Shown here piece after piece: positions 9,177 through 19,546 of a DNA stretch of 64,000 bases. A program made the position numbers and the translations under genes. The notes below the pieces were generated by a model. It had not been told where the DNA came from, did not search any database, and was given only the letters and a program-made list of their open reading frames with translations. Numbering within the stretch: position 1 is the stretch's first letter; every line of letters begins with the position of its first letter. This DNA comes from Staphylococcus borealis. GTDB lineage: Bacteria; Bacillota; Bacilli; Staphylococcales; Staphylococcaceae. The DNA is taken from NCBI RefSeq assembly GCF_001224225.1, contig NZ_CUEE01000006.1, positions 120,012 through 184,011 of the forward strand. Reading direction: 5' to 3'.

Positions 9177-9539
9177 TTAATTCATATGTCTAACGACAAA
9201 CATGCCAATTGAAATGACAAGCCAACATATCAATGCAAAGCCTGTACCTCTTTTATAATCTCTTTTACTAATATAAAGAGAAGTTAGAAAGACAGTAACA
9301 ATGCACGATATAATACCAATAATCGCACCAGAACTAAGATGAATTGACATTTGCACGAGTTGATTACCACGATGATCTATCGCAAGCGCTATGATTGCAG
9401 CTAAGTAGACTGCCGGCATAGTAGCGATAATACCACCCATTTTACCGCCGACTTTCTCGGCCATAATAGATGCAAATGCTACTGCAAGACCTCCAATAAC
9501 AAAATGAAGAATAGCACTAGAAACGGAGATTCCAAACAC
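9177..9539 (-). CDS. DUF3147 family membrane protein (first copy)
   Basis: This 120-residue protein has four predicted membrane helices and the motif GGKMGGIIATMPAVYLAA near residues 30-50, parallel to the next gene. The start is GTG at 9539; GAAGGG lies 7 nt upstream. An ATG two bases earlier is in the wrong frame. It is the first gene of the operon, directly downstream of the 30-bp operator at 9559-9588. Function is unknown; a heteromeric small transporter regulated by the TetR protein is inference. Confidence 0.78.
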   Translation of the reverse strand: MFGISVSSAILHFVIGGLAVAFASIMAEKVGGKMGGIIATMPAVYLAAIIALAIDHRGNQLVQMSIHLSSGAIIGIISCIVTVFLTSLYISKRDYKRGTGFALICWLVISIGMFVVRHMN

Positions 9540-9558
9540 ATTAAACCCTTCTTCTTTA

Positions 9559-9588
9559 ATTATTAAACGATACGTTTCGTTTAATAAT
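9559..9588. promoter_or_regulatory. TetR-type operator palindrome
   Basis: ATTATTAAACGA, 6 nt, then TCGTTTAATAAT form a perfect inverted repeat with 12-bp arms, 20 nt before the first gene of the DUF3147-DUF3147-tetR operon. Size and place fit an operator for the TetR protein encoded in that operon. Confidence 0.75.
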
Positions 9589-9654
9589 ATTGTAAAACTA
9601 TTTCAGTATAATGTAAATGGCGTACGAAATAAAACTAATTTTCAAATTTTTATA

Positions 9655-9695
9655 AAAAAATCTCCTTTCAGACACTGCCTAAAAGGAGATTTTTC
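9655..9695. terminator. Bidirectional terminator between noc and the DUF3147 operon region
   Basis: The stem AAATCTCCTTT/AAAGGAGATTT has T-runs on both strands and starts 2 nt after the noc stop codon. It terminates noc on the minus strand. Confidence 0.85.
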
Positions 9696-9696
9696 A

Positions 9697-10536
9697 CTAT
9701 CTTTTATAAATTTTTATCTTAATTTCATAATAATCATCATGATCTTTATCACGTTGTTCTACACGTATACCAGATTGTTCAATTGCTTGAACGCTCTTTC
9801 CAACTTCATCACGTGCCTGTGTTAAATCTTTGGAGAATTGGAAAGATTGGGCTTTAACCTTTTCAGGTCCAATTTTTTGTTTAACACGTGCTTCTGTTTG
9901 TTTAACGTTTAACTTTTGATTGATGACTTGTTCAATGAGTTGTTCTTGATCTTCTTCTTTAAGAGATAAGACTGCTCGAGCATGACGCTCTGTAATCTTA
10001 CCTTCTCTTAAACGACTGATGACTTTAGGTGCTAACTTCAGTAAACGCAACTTGTTCGCAATAAAACTCTGACTTTTGCCTAAACTTTTAGCTAATTCAC
10101 TTTGCGTAGTTCCACCAATTTCAAGCAGTTTTTTATATGCTTCCGCTTCTTCGACTGCAGATAAATTTTCACGCTGAATATTCTCAATTAAAGCAACAAC
10201 AGCAGTTTCTTCATCATTCATATGACGAATAATGACATCGGCTTGTGCTTTATGCAAGGATTGTAACGCTCTGAAACGGCGTTCACCTGCGATGATTTCA
10301 TACATATTTTCTTCAATTGGTCGCACGACAATCGGTTGCAATAGCCCATGTTCATCAATGGATTCCGCAAGTTCTGTAATTTTACTTGAGTCAAACACCT
10401 GTCTTGGTTGATAACGGTTAGGTACAATACGCTCAATTTGAATGGATTCGACGCTAGAATTGCGATCTTCTTCAATGTATCCAACGATGTCATCTTTATT
10501 TTTCAATCCAAATAATTTTGAAAAAGGTTTTTTCAT
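9697..10536 (-). CDS. noc: Nucleoid occlusion protein Noc (ParB family)
   Basis: This is a CTP-dependent DNA-binding clamp that keeps the division ring from assembling over the chromosome near the origin. The ParB-type N-terminal domain includes GERRFRA (residues 84-90); a helix-turn-helix follows (TTQSELAKSLGKSQSFIANKL, about 143-163). The N-terminal MKKPFSKLFGLK is the amphipathic membrane-targeting helix typical of Noc. The length of 279 residues equals S. aureus Noc. The place next to rsmG distinguishes it from Spo0J/ParB. It is transcribed away from the origin, 45 nt after rsmG. Confidence 0.93.
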   Translation of the reverse strand: MKKPFSKLFGLKNKDDIVGYIEEDRNSSVESIQIERIVPNRYQPRQVFDSSKITELAESIDEHGLLQPIVVRPIEENMYEIIAGERRFRALQSLHKAQADVIIRHMNDEETAVVALIENIQRENLSAVEEAEAYKKLLEIGGTTQSELAKSLGKSQSFIANKLRLLKLAPKVISRLREGKITERHARAVLSLKEEDQEQLIEQVINQKLNVKQTEARVKQKIGPEKVKAQSFQFSKDLTQARDEVGKSVQAIEQSGIRVEQRDKDHDDYYEIKIKIYKR

Positions 10537-10581
10537 TATCCATTCACTCCTCTTAAAATTAATTTTAACATGTAAGTGCTA

Positions 10582-11304
10582 TTAATTTTCTAGTAAAGGA
10601 GATTTATTAGGCGTACCAGGTTTTCTAGGATATTTTTTAGATGTTTGACGACGTTTATCAATTATAATCATTTGTCGTTCTCCAGCATCTTCAGGTAAAT
10701 CGAAAGTGTAAGAATCACTAAAGACGCCACCTAATATACTAATCCCAAATTGCGCTTCTTCTAATTCTTCTTCTCCTTTAGAAGACTTCAATGCGATGAA
10801 ATGGCCACCCTTTTTAACTAAAGGCAAGCATAATTCACTTAGCACTGTAAGTCTGGCTACTGCACGTGCGGTTACAACATCATATGTTTCTCTATTAACG
10901 CCTTTGCCGAATGTTTCAGCTCGATCATGCACAAAGCTAACTTGTGTTAAGCCGAGTTCGGCAGCTAAATGATTTAAAAATTGGATACGCTTATTTAGTG
11001 AATCTACAATCGTCACTTTCAACTCAGGGTATACAATTTTCAACGGAATACTTGGGAAACCAGCACCCGCGCCAACATCACAAATGGCTAAGGGCTGATT
11101 AAAATCATAATAAAAGCTTGGTGTAATAGAATCATAGAAATGTTTCAAATAAACTTCATGTTCATCTGTAATACTAGTGAGATTCATTTTCTCATTCCAC
11201 TCAACAAGTAGACGATAATATGTCTGAAATTGTTCTTTTTGTTTATCTGACAACTCAATTCCATGTTCACTTAATTCTTTAGCTAGCCATTCTACGCCAC
11301 TCAT
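10582..11304 (-). CDS. rsmG: 16S rRNA (guanine-527-N7) methyltransferase
   Basis: This Rossmann-fold SAM methyltransferase modifies G527 of 16S rRNA; loss gives low-level streptomycin resistance in other bacteria. It has 240 residues. The SAM motif [15 protein letters not shown] lies at about residue 70-85, and the TARAVARL region near 140. It is joined to mnmG (1-base overlap), the standard rsmG/mnmG arrangement next to the origin. The C-terminal tail is basic ([16 protein letters not shown]), as usual in the family. Confidence 0.95.
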   Translation of the reverse strand: MSGVEWLAKELSEHGIELSDKQKEQFQTYYRLLVEWNEKMNLTSITDEHEVYLKHFYDSITPSFYYDFNQPLAICDVGAGAGFPSIPLKIVYPELKVTIVDSLNKRIQFLNHLAAELGLTQVSFVHDRAETFGKGVNRETYDVVTARAVARLTVLSELCLPLVKKGGHFIALKSSKGEEELEEAQFGISILGGVFSDSYTFDLPEDAGERQMIIIDKRRQTSKKYPRKPGTPNKSPLLEN

Positions 11305-13181
11305 TAATTTTTCACCCTTTGCAATTTACCTTGTTCTAAATAAACAAGTAAGATTGAAATGTCTGCTGGGTTAACACCAGAGATTCGTGATGCCTGTGCA
11401 ATATTCAATGGTTTAACTTCAGCTAATTTTTCACGTGCTTCAGTCGCTAAACTATCAACTTTACTATAATCTAAGTCTTCAGGAATTTTTTTCGCTTCCA
11501 TACGTTTAACTTTCTCAACTTGTTGTAATGATTTATTGATATAACCTTCATATTTCGTTTGAATTTCAACTTGCTCTTCAACCGCTTCAGGTAATTGATG
11601 CGTTTCTTCTAAGATTTCTAAAATCGTATCATAAGTCATCTCTGGACGTCGTAATAAATCAATCGCCAATATACCATCTTTAAGACGTGAACCACCATGT
11701 GCTTCAATAACAGATTGCGTATGTTCATTTGGTTTAATGCGAATATTAGTTAGACGTTCAACTTCATCTTGAATTTGTTGGCGCTTTTCATTAAAGCGTG
11801 CATAGCGTTCTTCAGAAATCATACCTAATTCATAACCCATATCTGTTAAACGTAGATCGGCATTATCATGACGTAATAGCAATCTATATTCAGCACGAGA
11901 AGTTAATAAACGATACGGTTCATTTGTACCTTTCGTAACTAAATCGTCAATTAACACACCGATGTATGCATCTGAACGGCTTAAGATTTTTTCTCCTGTC
12001 CCTAACACTTTACCCGCTGCGTTGATTCCCGCCATAATACCTTGTCCAGCCGCTTCTTCATATCCTGATGTACCATTAATTTGACCGGCTGTATATAAGT
12101 TTTTAATCATTTTAGTTTCTAATGTTGGCCATAATTGCGTTGGTACAATGGCATCATATTCAATCGCATAACCGGCACGCATCATGTCGGCCTTTTCAAG
12201 ACCAGGAATTGTTTCTAACATTTGACGTTGCACATGTTCTGGCAAGCTTGTTGAAAGTCCTTGAACGTATACTTCATTCGTATGACGACCTTCAGGCTCT
12301 AAGAAAAGTTGATGTCTAGGTTTATCGTTGAAACGGACAAATTTATCTTCAATTGATGGACAATAACGTGGACCTGTCCCTTTAATCATACCTGAATACA
12401 TGGCTGATAAGTGTAAGTTATCATCGATGACTTTATGTGTACGATCATTTGTATACGTCAACCAACATGGTAATTGATCAAGTATATATTCTGTAGTTTC
12501 AAAGCTAAATGCACGACCTACCTCATCACCTGGTTGAATTTCAGTTTGAGAGTAGTCGATTGTTTTTGCATTCACACGTGGTGGTGTACCCGTTTTAAAA
12601 CGTACAACTTCAAAGCCTAATTCTCTTAAATTATCAGCTAACGTAATAGATGGAAGTTGGTGGTTTGGACCACTTGAATATTTCATATTACCTAAAATAA
12701 TTTCACCACGTAAAAACGTACCTGTAGTAATTACAACCGCTTGTGCACGATATTCAGTGCCGATATTTGTACGCACACCTTTAACTTCATCATCTTCAAT
12801 GATTAATTCGTCTACCATACCTTGCATGATATCTAAATTATCTTCATCTTCAATTACACGTTTCATTTCTTGTTGGTACAATACTTTATCGGCTTGCGCA
12901 CGTAATGCACGTACAGCTGGGCCTTTACCAGTATTTAACATACGCATTTGGATATGCGTTTTATCAATTGCTTTTGCCATTTGGCCACCTAATGCGTCAA
13001 TTTCACGAACGACAATACCTTTAGCTGGACCACCTACTGATGGATTACATGGCATAAAGGCAATGTTGTCTAAATTAATTGTTAACATTAGCGTTTTGGC
13101 ACCACGTCTTGCAGATGCTAAACCTGCTTCAATTCCTGCATGCCCAGCACCAATGACAATTACATCATATTCTTGAACCAC
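11304..13181 (-). CDS. mnmG: tRNA uridine-5-carboxymethylaminomethyl modification enzyme MnmG
   Basis: This is the FAD-dependent partner of MnmE; together they place cmnm5 or nm5 groups at wobble U34 of certain tRNAs. The FAD Rossmann motif [17 protein letters not shown] lies at residues 12-28, with the family motifs [12 protein letters not shown] and [13 protein letters not shown]. The length of 625 residues is typical. The start is GTG at 13181, set by GGAGG 8 nt upstream. It forms an mnmE-mnmG-rsmG-noc run pointing away from dnaA. Confidence 0.95.
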   Translation of the reverse strand: MVQEYDVIVIGAGHAGIEAGLASARRGAKTLMLTINLDNIAFMPCNPSVGGPAKGIVVREIDALGGQMAKAIDKTHIQMRMLNTGKGPAVRALRAQADKVLYQQEMKRVIEDEDNLDIMQGMVDELIIEDDEVKGVRTNIGTEYRAQAVVITTGTFLRGEIILGNMKYSSGPNHQLPSITLADNLRELGFEVVRFKTGTPPRVNAKTIDYSQTEIQPGDEVGRAFSFETTEYILDQLPCWLTYTNDRTHKVIDDNLHLSAMYSGMIKGTGPRYCPSIEDKFVRFNDKPRHQLFLEPEGRHTNEVYVQGLSTSLPEHVQRQMLETIPGLEKADMMRAGYAIEYDAIVPTQLWPTLETKMIKNLYTAGQINGTSGYEEAAGQGIMAGINAAGKVLGTGEKILSRSDAYIGVLIDDLVTKGTNEPYRLLTSRAEYRLLLRHDNADLRLTDMGYELGMISEERYARFNEKRQQIQDEVERLTNIRIKPNEHTQSVIEAHGGSRLKDGILAIDLLRRPEMTYDTILEILEETHQLPEAVEEQVEIQTKYEGYINKSLQQVEKVKRMEAKKIPEDLDYSKVDSLATEAREKLAEVKPLNIAQASRISGVNPADISILLVYLEQGKLQRVKN

Positions 13182-13297
13182 CTGATTGACCTCCTTTAAA
13201 TTTCCTTTTTCTATATTTTATTACTAAGACTTCCTACCGTCTTAATTTGTTTAATGTTTATTATTTCGTTCTCGAATGGCTATGATCTGCAATTTCA

Positions 13298-14677
13298 TTA
13301 TTTTCCTAAACAGAACTGACTAAATAATTGGTCAATTAATTCATCACTTGCGGATTCACCAATAATCTCACCTAATAGTTCCCATGTACGCGTTAAATCA
13401 ATTTGAACCATGTCCATAGGAATACCAGATTCCGCTGCCTCAATCGCATCTTGAATTGCATTTCTAGCTTGTTTCAATAGAGAAATATGTCTTGAATTAG
13501 ATACATATGTCATATCTTGGTTTTGAACATCGCCACCAAAGAATAAATCACGTATTTGTAATTCTAGTTGATCGATGCCTTCTTGTTTAAGCATAGAGGT
13601 TTGAATAAGTGGCGTATCACCAATCATTTCTTTAACTTCATCTATATCTAAATGTTGTTCTAAATCTGTTTTATTTACAATGACAATAGCATCTTCATTT
13701 TTGATAACTTCATATAAAGTACGATCCTCTTGTGTTAAAGGTTCGTTATTATTTAAGACAAATAAGATTAAATCTGCTTCGCTTAAGGCTTTTCGTGAAC
13801 GTTCAACACCAATCTTTTCAACGATATCTTCAGTGTCACGAATGCCCGCAGTGTCTACCAATCTTAAAGGTACACCTCTGACATTAACGTATTCTTCTAA
13901 GACGTCACGCGTCGTACCTGCAACTTCAGTTACAATCGCTTTATTATCTTGAATAAGATTATTTAACATTGATGATTTCCCTACATTTGGTTTACCAACA
14001 ATTACTGTTGAAAGACCTTCTCTCATAATCTTACCTTGTGTCCCAGTTTCTAATAGAAGGTTAATTTCGTTTTTAATTTTTTTAGATTGTTCTAATAAGA
14101 ACTCTGTTGTAGCATCTTCAACATCGTCATATTCAGGATAATCAATGTTCACTTCTACTTGCGCGAGAATTTCTAAAATGGATTGTCGTTGTTGTTTAAT
14201 TAAGTCGCTGAGACGCCCTTCAATTTGATTCATAGCAACTTTAGAAGCACGATCTGTTTTAGAACGAATAAAGTCCATAACAGCTTCAGCTTGAGATAAA
14301 TCAATTCGTCCGTTTAAGAATGCACGCTTAGTATATTCACCCGGCTCTGCCATTCTAGCACCATACGTCATTGTTAGTTCTAATATACGATTAATGGTTA
14401 AAATACCACCGTGACAATTAATTTCAATAATATCCTCACGGGTAAATGTTCTTGGTGCTCTCAACACAGATATCATAACTTCTTCAACAATTTCATTTGT
14501 TTCTGGATCGACGATATGACCATAGTTAATCGTATGGGAATCTACATCTTCTAATTTTTTCTTTCCTTTATATAGTTTATCTCCAATTTCAACGGCTTGC
14601 GGTCCAGATAAACGGACAATACCAATTGCACCTTCACCCATTGGCGTTGAAATACTAGTAATTGTATCGAAATCCAT
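13298..14677 (-). CDS. mnmE: tRNA modification GTPase MnmE
   Basis: This potassium-dependent GTPase works with MnmG on wobble uridines. It has an N-terminal folate-binding domain, a helical domain and an inserted G domain with G1 GKPNVGKSS (about residues 225-233), G3 DTAG and G4 NKTD. The C-terminal FCLGK carries the conserved cysteine (C456) needed for modification. The start at 14677 ([10 protein letters not shown]) is chosen because AAGGAGG lies just upstream and gives 459 residues, the usual length; the upstream ATG at 14752 would add a 25-residue non-conserved extension. Confidence 0.95.
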   Translation of the reverse strand: MDFDTITSISTPMGEGAIGIVRLSGPQAVEIGDKLYKGKKKLEDVDSHTINYGHIVDPETNEIVEEVMISVLRAPRTFTREDIIEINCHGGILTINRILELTMTYGARMAEPGEYTKRAFLNGRIDLSQAEAVMDFIRSKTDRASKVAMNQIEGRLSDLIKQQRQSILEILAQVEVNIDYPEYDDVEDATTEFLLEQSKKIKNEINLLLETGTQGKIMREGLSTVIVGKPNVGKSSMLNNLIQDNKAIVTEVAGTTRDVLEEYVNVRGVPLRLVDTAGIRDTEDIVEKIGVERSRKALSEADLILFVLNNNEPLTQEDRTLYEVIKNEDAIVIVNKTDLEQHLDIDEVKEMIGDTPLIQTSMLKQEGIDQLELQIRDLFFGGDVQNQDMTYVSNSRHISLLKQARNAIQDAIEAAESGIPMDMVQIDLTRTWELLGEIIGESASDELIDQLFSQFCLGK

Positions 14678-14833
14678 GATTATCCTCGCCTCCTTATTCA
14701 AGTAAAATTTCATTATAACATTGTAATTTGTTTCTATTAAAATTGCTAACAAGTTGATTGATTGTTGTAAAGGTAAGGCTCCTGTTTGTCTGACGTCAGA
14801 CTGACGGTAGTCTTAACATCTCCCCTACCCTGC

Positions 14834-15184
14834 TTATTTAATCCTTTTATTAAACACTTTCGCAATTTTAAGTACATGTTCTAAGCTACCTTGAATTTCA
14901 AGTGTAGACATGTCTTTAGCTGGTTGCCTAGCGATAACGATAATGTCACGTGCGATGATATCTTCTTTATGAACTTTGAAATTTTCTCTAATCGCACGTT
15001 TAATTCTGTTTCGAGTCACTGCATTACCTAACTTTTTAGATACGCTAATTCCTAATCGGAAATGATCTTTATTACTATTATAGGTATAAACAACAAACTG
15101 TCTATTTGCTACCGATTTGCCTCTTTTATAAATGGTTTGGAAATCAGTATTCTTTTTTATACGGTAAGCTTTCTCCACGTTCAC
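14834..15184 (-). CDS. rnpA: Ribonuclease P protein component
   Basis: This basic 116-residue protein assists the RNase P RNA in 5' maturation of tRNAs. The RNR signature is present (NAVTRNRIKRAIREN, about residues 53-67). It lies 112 nt after rpmH in the classic rpmH-rnpA pair, but a strong hairpin terminator separates them. In the 156-nt gap to mnmE there is a perfect 14-bp palindrome (14788-14801) and no further gene. Confidence 0.95.
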   Translation of the reverse strand: MNVEKAYRIKKNTDFQTIYKRGKSVANRQFVVYTYNSNKDHFRLGISVSKKLGNAVTRNRIKRAIRENFKVHKEDIIARDIIVIARQPAKDMSTLEIQGSLEHVLKIAKVFNKRIK

Positions 15185-15267
15185 ATCACTCGCTTATATT
15201 ATTCTTTGCCATTCTATTTTATGTTCGTTCTGATATAGCGTGTCCCAATTTATACCTATTGAAACGA

Positions 15268-15296
15268 AAAAAAAGACCACTGAGAAGTCAGTGATC
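15268..15296 (-). terminator. Terminator/attenuator between rpmH and rnpA
   Basis: GATCACTGA-CTTC-TCAGTGGTC on the minus strand (15296-15275) begins right after the rpmH stop codon and is followed by eight T. It should reduce transcription into rnpA and so set the ratio of ribosomal protein L34 to RnpA. Confidence 0.85.
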
Positions 15297-15434
15297 TTAT
15301 GCTGATAAAACTTTACGGCCTTTACGACGACGACGTGCTAAAACTTTACGGCCATTTTTAGTGCTCATACGTTTTCTGAAACCATGAACTTTACTATGTT
15401 TACGTTTATTTGGTTGATAAGTACGTTTTACCAT
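15297..15434 (-). CDS. rpmH: 50S ribosomal protein L34
   Basis: This 45-residue, very basic protein is found by direct translation of the minus strand: [18 protein letters not shown] at the start, and [19 protein letters not shown] before the end LSA. The length and sequence are those of bacterial L34. GGAGG lies 8 nt before the ATG at 15434. It is divergent from dnaA across the origin. The coding region is below the size of most automatic open-frame cut-offs. Confidence 0.97.
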
Positions 15435-15772
15435 GCAAAACACCTCCATCTACATATTTATCCAGCTCACTCGCTCTTGTAGTGATCCTGATTATTTTAA
15501 TAGATAAATTATACTTTCTGATATCAGAATTCTTGTTTTAATTCAATTTTATCTAGTCATAATTCAAGCAACTACTACAATATAACAAATTACTATTTAT
15601 AAAGCAAGCAGCATTTGCAGTAAGATACTAATTTTTTAGTAAACTTTGTCACAAAATCATTTTTTAATATTTATACATTTTGCGCCGAGTCTATAGTACT
15701 TTCGTTATTCATTTTAAATACATCTTTATAAATTATTTCCCAAGGCTGTTATAATACATGGTGCTTTTATTT

Positions 15773-16090
15773 CAAAAATTATCCACTTATACACAGATGA
15801 CCATTCAATAATTGTGGATAATATAACCATTATTAACAGATTTATACCTAATTTAACAACATATTCACACCTATTTGACATCTCTCTTGGTTAAAAAGTA
15901 TAATTGTGTGGATAAGTCGTCTAATTCATTATTTTAACAGGATTTATTTATTGATTTTATATACGTTTTTAGTGTGAATAAATCATAGCATATATAAAGT
16001 TATCCACCGAATGTTATTAACTTGTGGATAATTATTAACATGCTGTGATTATTTTTATCCACTTGTCTAAATGTCTGTGTATAAGTCTTA
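15773..16090. other. oriC, upstream DnaA-box cluster (rpmH-dnaA intergenic)
   Basis: The 682-bp gap between rpmH and dnaA holds a cluster of DnaA-box sequences on both strands. Exact TGTGGATAA boxes lie at 15813, 15907 and 16023. Near matches are TTATCCACT (15779, 16055), TGTGAATAA (15973), TTATCCACC (16000) and TGTGTATAA (16076). The surrounding DNA is very AT-rich. This is the upstream half of a bipartite Firmicutes origin; the downstream half lies between dnaA and dnaN. The leftward part, 15435-15770, shows only the rpmH ribosome site and a possible extended -10 (TG-N-TATAAT, 15747-15755). Confidence 0.92.
15875..15904 (+). promoter_or_regulatory. Likely dnaA promoter
   Basis: TTGACA (15875-15880), an 18-nt spacer and TATAAT (15899-15904) form a near-consensus sigma-A promoter. 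A perfect DnaA box (15907-15915) lies right at the expected start point, which would allow DnaA to repress its own gene. The leader to the dnaA ATG is about 200 nt. Confidence 0.7.
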
Positions 16091-16116
16091 AATTTAAAGA
16101 AGGTGGAGTTTATTAT

Positions 16117-17475
16117 ATGTCAGAACAAGAAATTTGGAAAAAAGTATTAGACGTTGCTGAATCAGAAATATCTAAATCGACATTTAATACTTTTTTGAAA
16201 GATACGGAGCTTAAAGAAATTCGTGATAACGTTGCGATTATTTTCGTAATACATGAATTTTATGCAGAATGGTTAAATTCTAACTATAAAGAAGTTATTC
16301 AAACAATTATGAAAGATGTTATTGGTTTTGAAGTTGAACCCAAATTTTTCACTGCTGAACAATTAGCAGAACTTGATGAAGAGAGTCGTAAAGCCAAATC
16401 ACCAAGCAGCGAACCTCAGCGTCACATCATTGAGGATGTTCATGAAGGTACAGATCAATTTAATACACACAATACATTTGATACGTTCGTTATTGGACCT
16501 GGTAACAGATTTCCACATGCAGCAAGTCTTGCAGTTGCTGAAGCACCAGCCCAAGCATACAATCCTCTATTTATTTATGGTGGTGTTGGTCTTGGTAAAA
16601 CGCACCTTATGCATGCGATTGGTCATCATGTTCTCAGTAATCAACCAAATGCTAAAGTGCTATACACTTCAAGTGAAAAATTCACAAATGACTTCATTAA
16701 ATCAATTCGTAACAATGAACCTGAAGCTTTTAGAGAGAAATATAGAAACATTGACGTGTTACTGATTGACGATATTCAATTCATTCAAAATAAAGAACAA
16801 ACGCAAGAGGAGTTCTTCCACACATTTAATGAATTACATCAAAATAAGAAGCAAATTGTCATTTCAAGTGACCGCCCACCTAAAGAAATCGCTAAATTAG
16901 AGGACCGTTTACGTTCTCGATTTGAATGGGGCTTAATCGTTGATATTACGCCTCCTGATTATGAAACACGTATGGCAATTCTTCAGAAAAAAATCGAAGA
17001 AGAAAATTTAGAAATTCCAGCTGAAGCATTAAATTATATTGCTAATCAAATTCAATCAAACATTCGTGAATTAGAAGGTGCACTCACGCGTTTACTTGCC
17101 TATTCGAAGCTTCAAGGCAGACCGATTACAACTGAATTAGCAGCAGAAGCACTTAAAGATATTATTCAAGTTCCTAAATCTAAAAAAATTACAATTCAAG
17201 ATATTCAGAAAGTCGTTGGGCATTATTATAACGTTCGTATTGAAGATTTTAGTGCGAAAAAACGTACCAAATCAATTGCGTATCCTCGTCAAATCGCTAT
17301 GTATCTATCAAGGGAACTTACTGATTTCTCATTACCTAAGATTGGTGAAGAATTCGGTGGTCGCGATCATACAACGGTTATTCATGCACACGAGAAAATC
17401 GCAAAGGATATCAAAGCAGATCCAATTTTTAAACAAGAAGTAGAAGATTTAGAAAAAGAAATTCGCAATCAATAA
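16117..17475 (+). CDS. dnaA: Chromosomal replication initiator protein DnaA
   Basis: This protein binds DnaA boxes and opens the origin. It has 452 residues: N-terminal interaction domain (1-80), a variable linker (about 81-115), AAA+ domain with Walker [11 protein letters not shown] (about 155) and Walker [10 protein letters not shown] (about 215), and C-terminal DNA-binding domain with the signature [15 protein letters not shown] (about 420). The start at 16117 follows AAGGTGGAG and matches the family amino terminus MSEQEIW; the longer open frame from 16045 runs into DnaA boxes and is rejected. Confidence 0.97.
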   Translation: MSEQEIWKKVLDVAESEISKSTFNTFLKDTELKEIRDNVAIIFVIHEFYAEWLNSNYKEVIQTIMKDVIGFEVEPKFFTAEQLAELDEESRKAKSPSSEPQRHIIEDVHEGTDQFNTHNTFDTFVIGPGNRFPHAASLAVAEAPAQAYNPLFIYGGVGLGKTHLMHAIGHHVLSNQPNAKVLYTSSEKFTNDFIKSIRNNEPEAFREKYRNIDVLLIDDIQFIQNKEQTQEEFFHTFNELHQNKKQIVISSDRPPKEIAKLEDRLRSRFEWGLIVDITPPDYETRMAILQKKIEEENLEIPAEALNYIANQIQSNIRELEGALTRLLAYSKLQGRPITTELAAEALKDIIQVPKSKKITIQDIQKVVGHYYNVRIEDFSAKKRTKSIAYPRQIAMYLSRELTDFSLPKIGEEFGGRDHTTVIHAHEKIAKDIKADPIFKQEVEDLEKEIRNQ

Positions 17476-17603
17476 TGTAAACATTCGAAACTGTTATACA
17501 ACAGATTACGACGTTTAAGCGTGGGAAATAATGTAAATGGTCTGTTACCTTGAATGAAGCGCCAATAAGTCTGACAAGTGAGCAAGATGATTTTGTTAGC
17601 AAT

Positions 17604-17755
17604 TGTGGATAATGTTAAAAAGTAATACACAGCATCAACAGTTTATCCACATGTGTATAACTTTGGCACATAAGGATTTTCTTAACATATCCACTAATCC
17701 ACAAGCCCTACTACTATTACTATGAATTTAAAACCTATATAATTATATATAAACG
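17604..17755. other. oriC unwinding region (dnaA-dnaN): DnaA boxes, GC block, DnaA-trio, AT-rich DUE
   Basis: DnaA boxes lie at 17604 (TGTGGATAA), 17643 (TTATCCACA) and 17652 (TGTGTATAA). Two close sites (TATCCACTA at 17688 and TAATCCACA at 17695) follow, then a short GC-rich block AGCCC (17704-17708). Next is the triplet run TAC-TAC-TAT-TAC-TAT-GAA (17709-17726), and then an AT-only-like stretch to 17755. This order matches the B. subtilis basal unwinding system, where DnaA-trios load DnaA onto one strand. The dnaN ribosome site follows at once. Confidence 0.9.
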
Positions 17756-17775
17756 ACTGGAAGGAGTTTAAATTA

Positions 17776-18909
17776 ATGATGGAATTCACAATTAGAAGAG
17801 ATTATTTTATTAATCAATTAAATGACACATTAAAAGCCATCTCACCAAGAACAACATTACCGATTTTAACAGGTATCAAAATCGATGCTAAAGACAACGA
17901 GGTCATTCTTACTGGTTCAGATTCTGAGATATCTATTGAAATTACAATCCCTAAACAAGTTGATGGTGAGGATATTGTCACTATTTCTGAAACAGGTTCA
18001 GTCGTGCTTCCTGGTCGTTTCTTCGTAGATATTATTAAAAAATTACCAGGTAAAGACGTAAAATTATCAACAAACGAACAATTCCAAACACTGATTACAT
18101 CTGGACATTCAGAATTTAACTTAAGTGGTTTAGATCCTGATCAATATCCATTATTACCTCAAGTATCACGTGATGACGCCATTCAATTATCAGTAAAAGT
18201 CTTAAAAAATATCATTGCACAAACAAATTTCGCAGTGTCCACCTCAGAAACACGCCCAGTACTTACTGGTGTGAACTGGCTTATACAAGATAATGAATTA
18301 ATATGCACTGCGACTGATTCACACCGCTTAGCTGTAAGAAAATTGAAGTTGGAAGATGAGTCAGAAAACAAAAATGTCATCATTCCAGGTAAAGCTTTAT
18401 CAGAATTGAATAAAATTATGAGTGATAGTGATGAAGAAATCGATATTTTCTTCGCTTCAAACCAAGTATTATTTAAAGTTGGTAATGTAAACTTTATTTC
18501 TCGTTTATTAGAAGGTCATTATCCAGATACGACACGTCTATTCCCAGAGAATTATGAAATTAAATTAGGTTTAGACAACGGTGAATTCTATCACGCAATT
18601 GATCGTGCTTCTTTATTAGCACGAGAAGGTGGTAACAATGTTATTAAGTTGAGCACAGGTAATGACGTTGTAGAATTATCATCAACATCACCTGAAATCG
18701 GTACTGTAAAAGAAGAAGTGACAGCAACTGATGTGGAAGGTGGCAACTTGAAGATTTCATTCAACTCTCGTTATATGATGGATGCGCTGAAAGCAATTGA
18801 TAATGATGAAGTTGAAGTAGAATTCTTTGGTACGATGAAACCATTCATTCTTAAACCAAAAGCAGATGACTCTGTTACGCAATTAATTTTACCAATTAGA
18901 ACATATTAG
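17776..18909 (+). CDS. dnaN: DNA polymerase III beta subunit (sliding clamp)
   Basis: This is the ring-shaped processivity clamp for DNA polymerases. It has 377 residues, the same length as S. aureus DnaN, and starts MMEFTIRRDY, with GGAG 9 nt upstream of the first ATG. Three repeated clamp folds end in the conserved VTQLILPIRTY, which forms part of the protein-binding pocket. It lies directly downstream of the origin unwinding region. Confidence 0.97.
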   Translation: MMEFTIRRDYFINQLNDTLKAISPRTTLPILTGIKIDAKDNEVILTGSDSEISIEITIPKQVDGEDIVTISETGSVVLPGRFFVDIIKKLPGKDVKLSTNEQFQTLITSGHSEFNLSGLDPDQYPLLPQVSRDDAIQLSVKVLKNIIAQTNFAVSTSETRPVLTGVNWLIQDNELICTATDSHRLAVRKLKLEDESENKNVIIPGKALSELNKIMSDSDEEIDIFFASNQVLFKVGNVNFISRLLEGHYPDTTRLFPENYEIKLGLDNGEFYHAIDRASLLAREGGNNVIKLSTGNDVVELSSTSPEIGTVKEEVTATDVEGGNLKISFNSRYMMDALKAIDNDEVEVEFFGTMKPFILKPKADDSVTQLILPIRTY

Positions 18910-18943
18910 TTTTAGAGGGCCATACCCTCAACATCAAAAAATT

Positions 18944-18993
18944 AGGAGTTAGACAATGCATTCTTAAAGAATGTTGTCTAACTCCTTTTTAAA
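18944..18993 (+). terminator. Terminator after dnaN
   Basis: AGGAGTTAGACAA (18944-18956) pairs with TTGTCTAACTCCT (18974-18986), and a T-run follows. It separates dnaN from the yaaA-recF-gyrBA unit. Confidence 0.9.
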
Positions 18994-19312
18994 ATACATA
19001 ATAAGCACATTCAGCCTTCAATATAGATGTTAATCTTAAAAACTAGTGGATAACTCTAAACAACTTCTTTTTACGCAAAAATGGCCCTTAAAATTAAAAA
19101 TAGGGCTATATGAGTAATGAAATCATTTTTAACGCCTTTGGTTATTCAAAAAAAGCCGCTTCAATTTGAAAAATATAGGCAATTTTCCTTCAAAATCTAA
19201 ATATGTATAAAGATATTGTGAAGTAAACGGTTTCACATTCCATTTTAAATGAAATTTAAACCTAAAAAAGGTATAATATATTAATGACACATAAAGAAAC
19301 GGAGTGATTATT
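18994..19312. other. Intergenic region before yaaA
   Basis: This is an AT-rich 320-bp stretch without a gene. The only clear signal is TATAAT at 19272-19277, a likely -10 of the yaaA-recF-gyrBA promoter, without a good -35. A TTATAC/TGTGGATAA-type box is not repeated here apart from GTGGATAAC at about 19044. Confidence 0.4.
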
Positions 19313-19546
19313 TTGGTTCAAGAAGTAGTGGTTGAAGGCGATATTACGTTAGGCCAGTTTCTTAAAACTGAAGGCATTATAGAATCAGGTGGCCAAGCTA
19401 AATGGTTCTTACAAGATTATGAAGTTTTAATTAATGGTGAACGCGAAACACGTCGTGGTAAAAAGCTAGCCAACCAAGATCGAATTGATTTCCCTGATAT
19501 CCCTGAAATTGATTCTGTAATCATTATTCATCAAGGTGAACAATGA
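19313..19546 (+). CDS. yaaA: S4-domain RNA-binding protein YaaA
   Basis: This 77-residue protein carries an S4 RNA-binding fold (residues 10-65: [22 protein letters not shown] and [11 protein letters not shown]). It is conserved between dnaN and recF in Firmicutes, and B. subtilis YaaA/RlbA has been linked to ribosome assembly. I chose the TTG at 19313, because GGAG (19301-19304) lies 8 nt upstream and MVQEVVVEG is the usual amino terminus; the GTG at 19304 overlaps that ribosome site. It overlaps recF by 4 nt (ATGA). Confidence 0.9.
   Translation: MVQEVVVEGDITLGQFLKTEGIIESGGQAKWFLQDYEVLINGERETRRGKKLANQDRIDFPDIPEIDSVIIIHQGEQ

Noticed and set aside
14788..14801. Perfect palindrome GTCTGACGTCAGAC between rnpA and mnmE
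   Set aside because: It lacks a T-run and a clear promoter context. It may be a weak terminator or chance, so it is mentioned only with rnpA.
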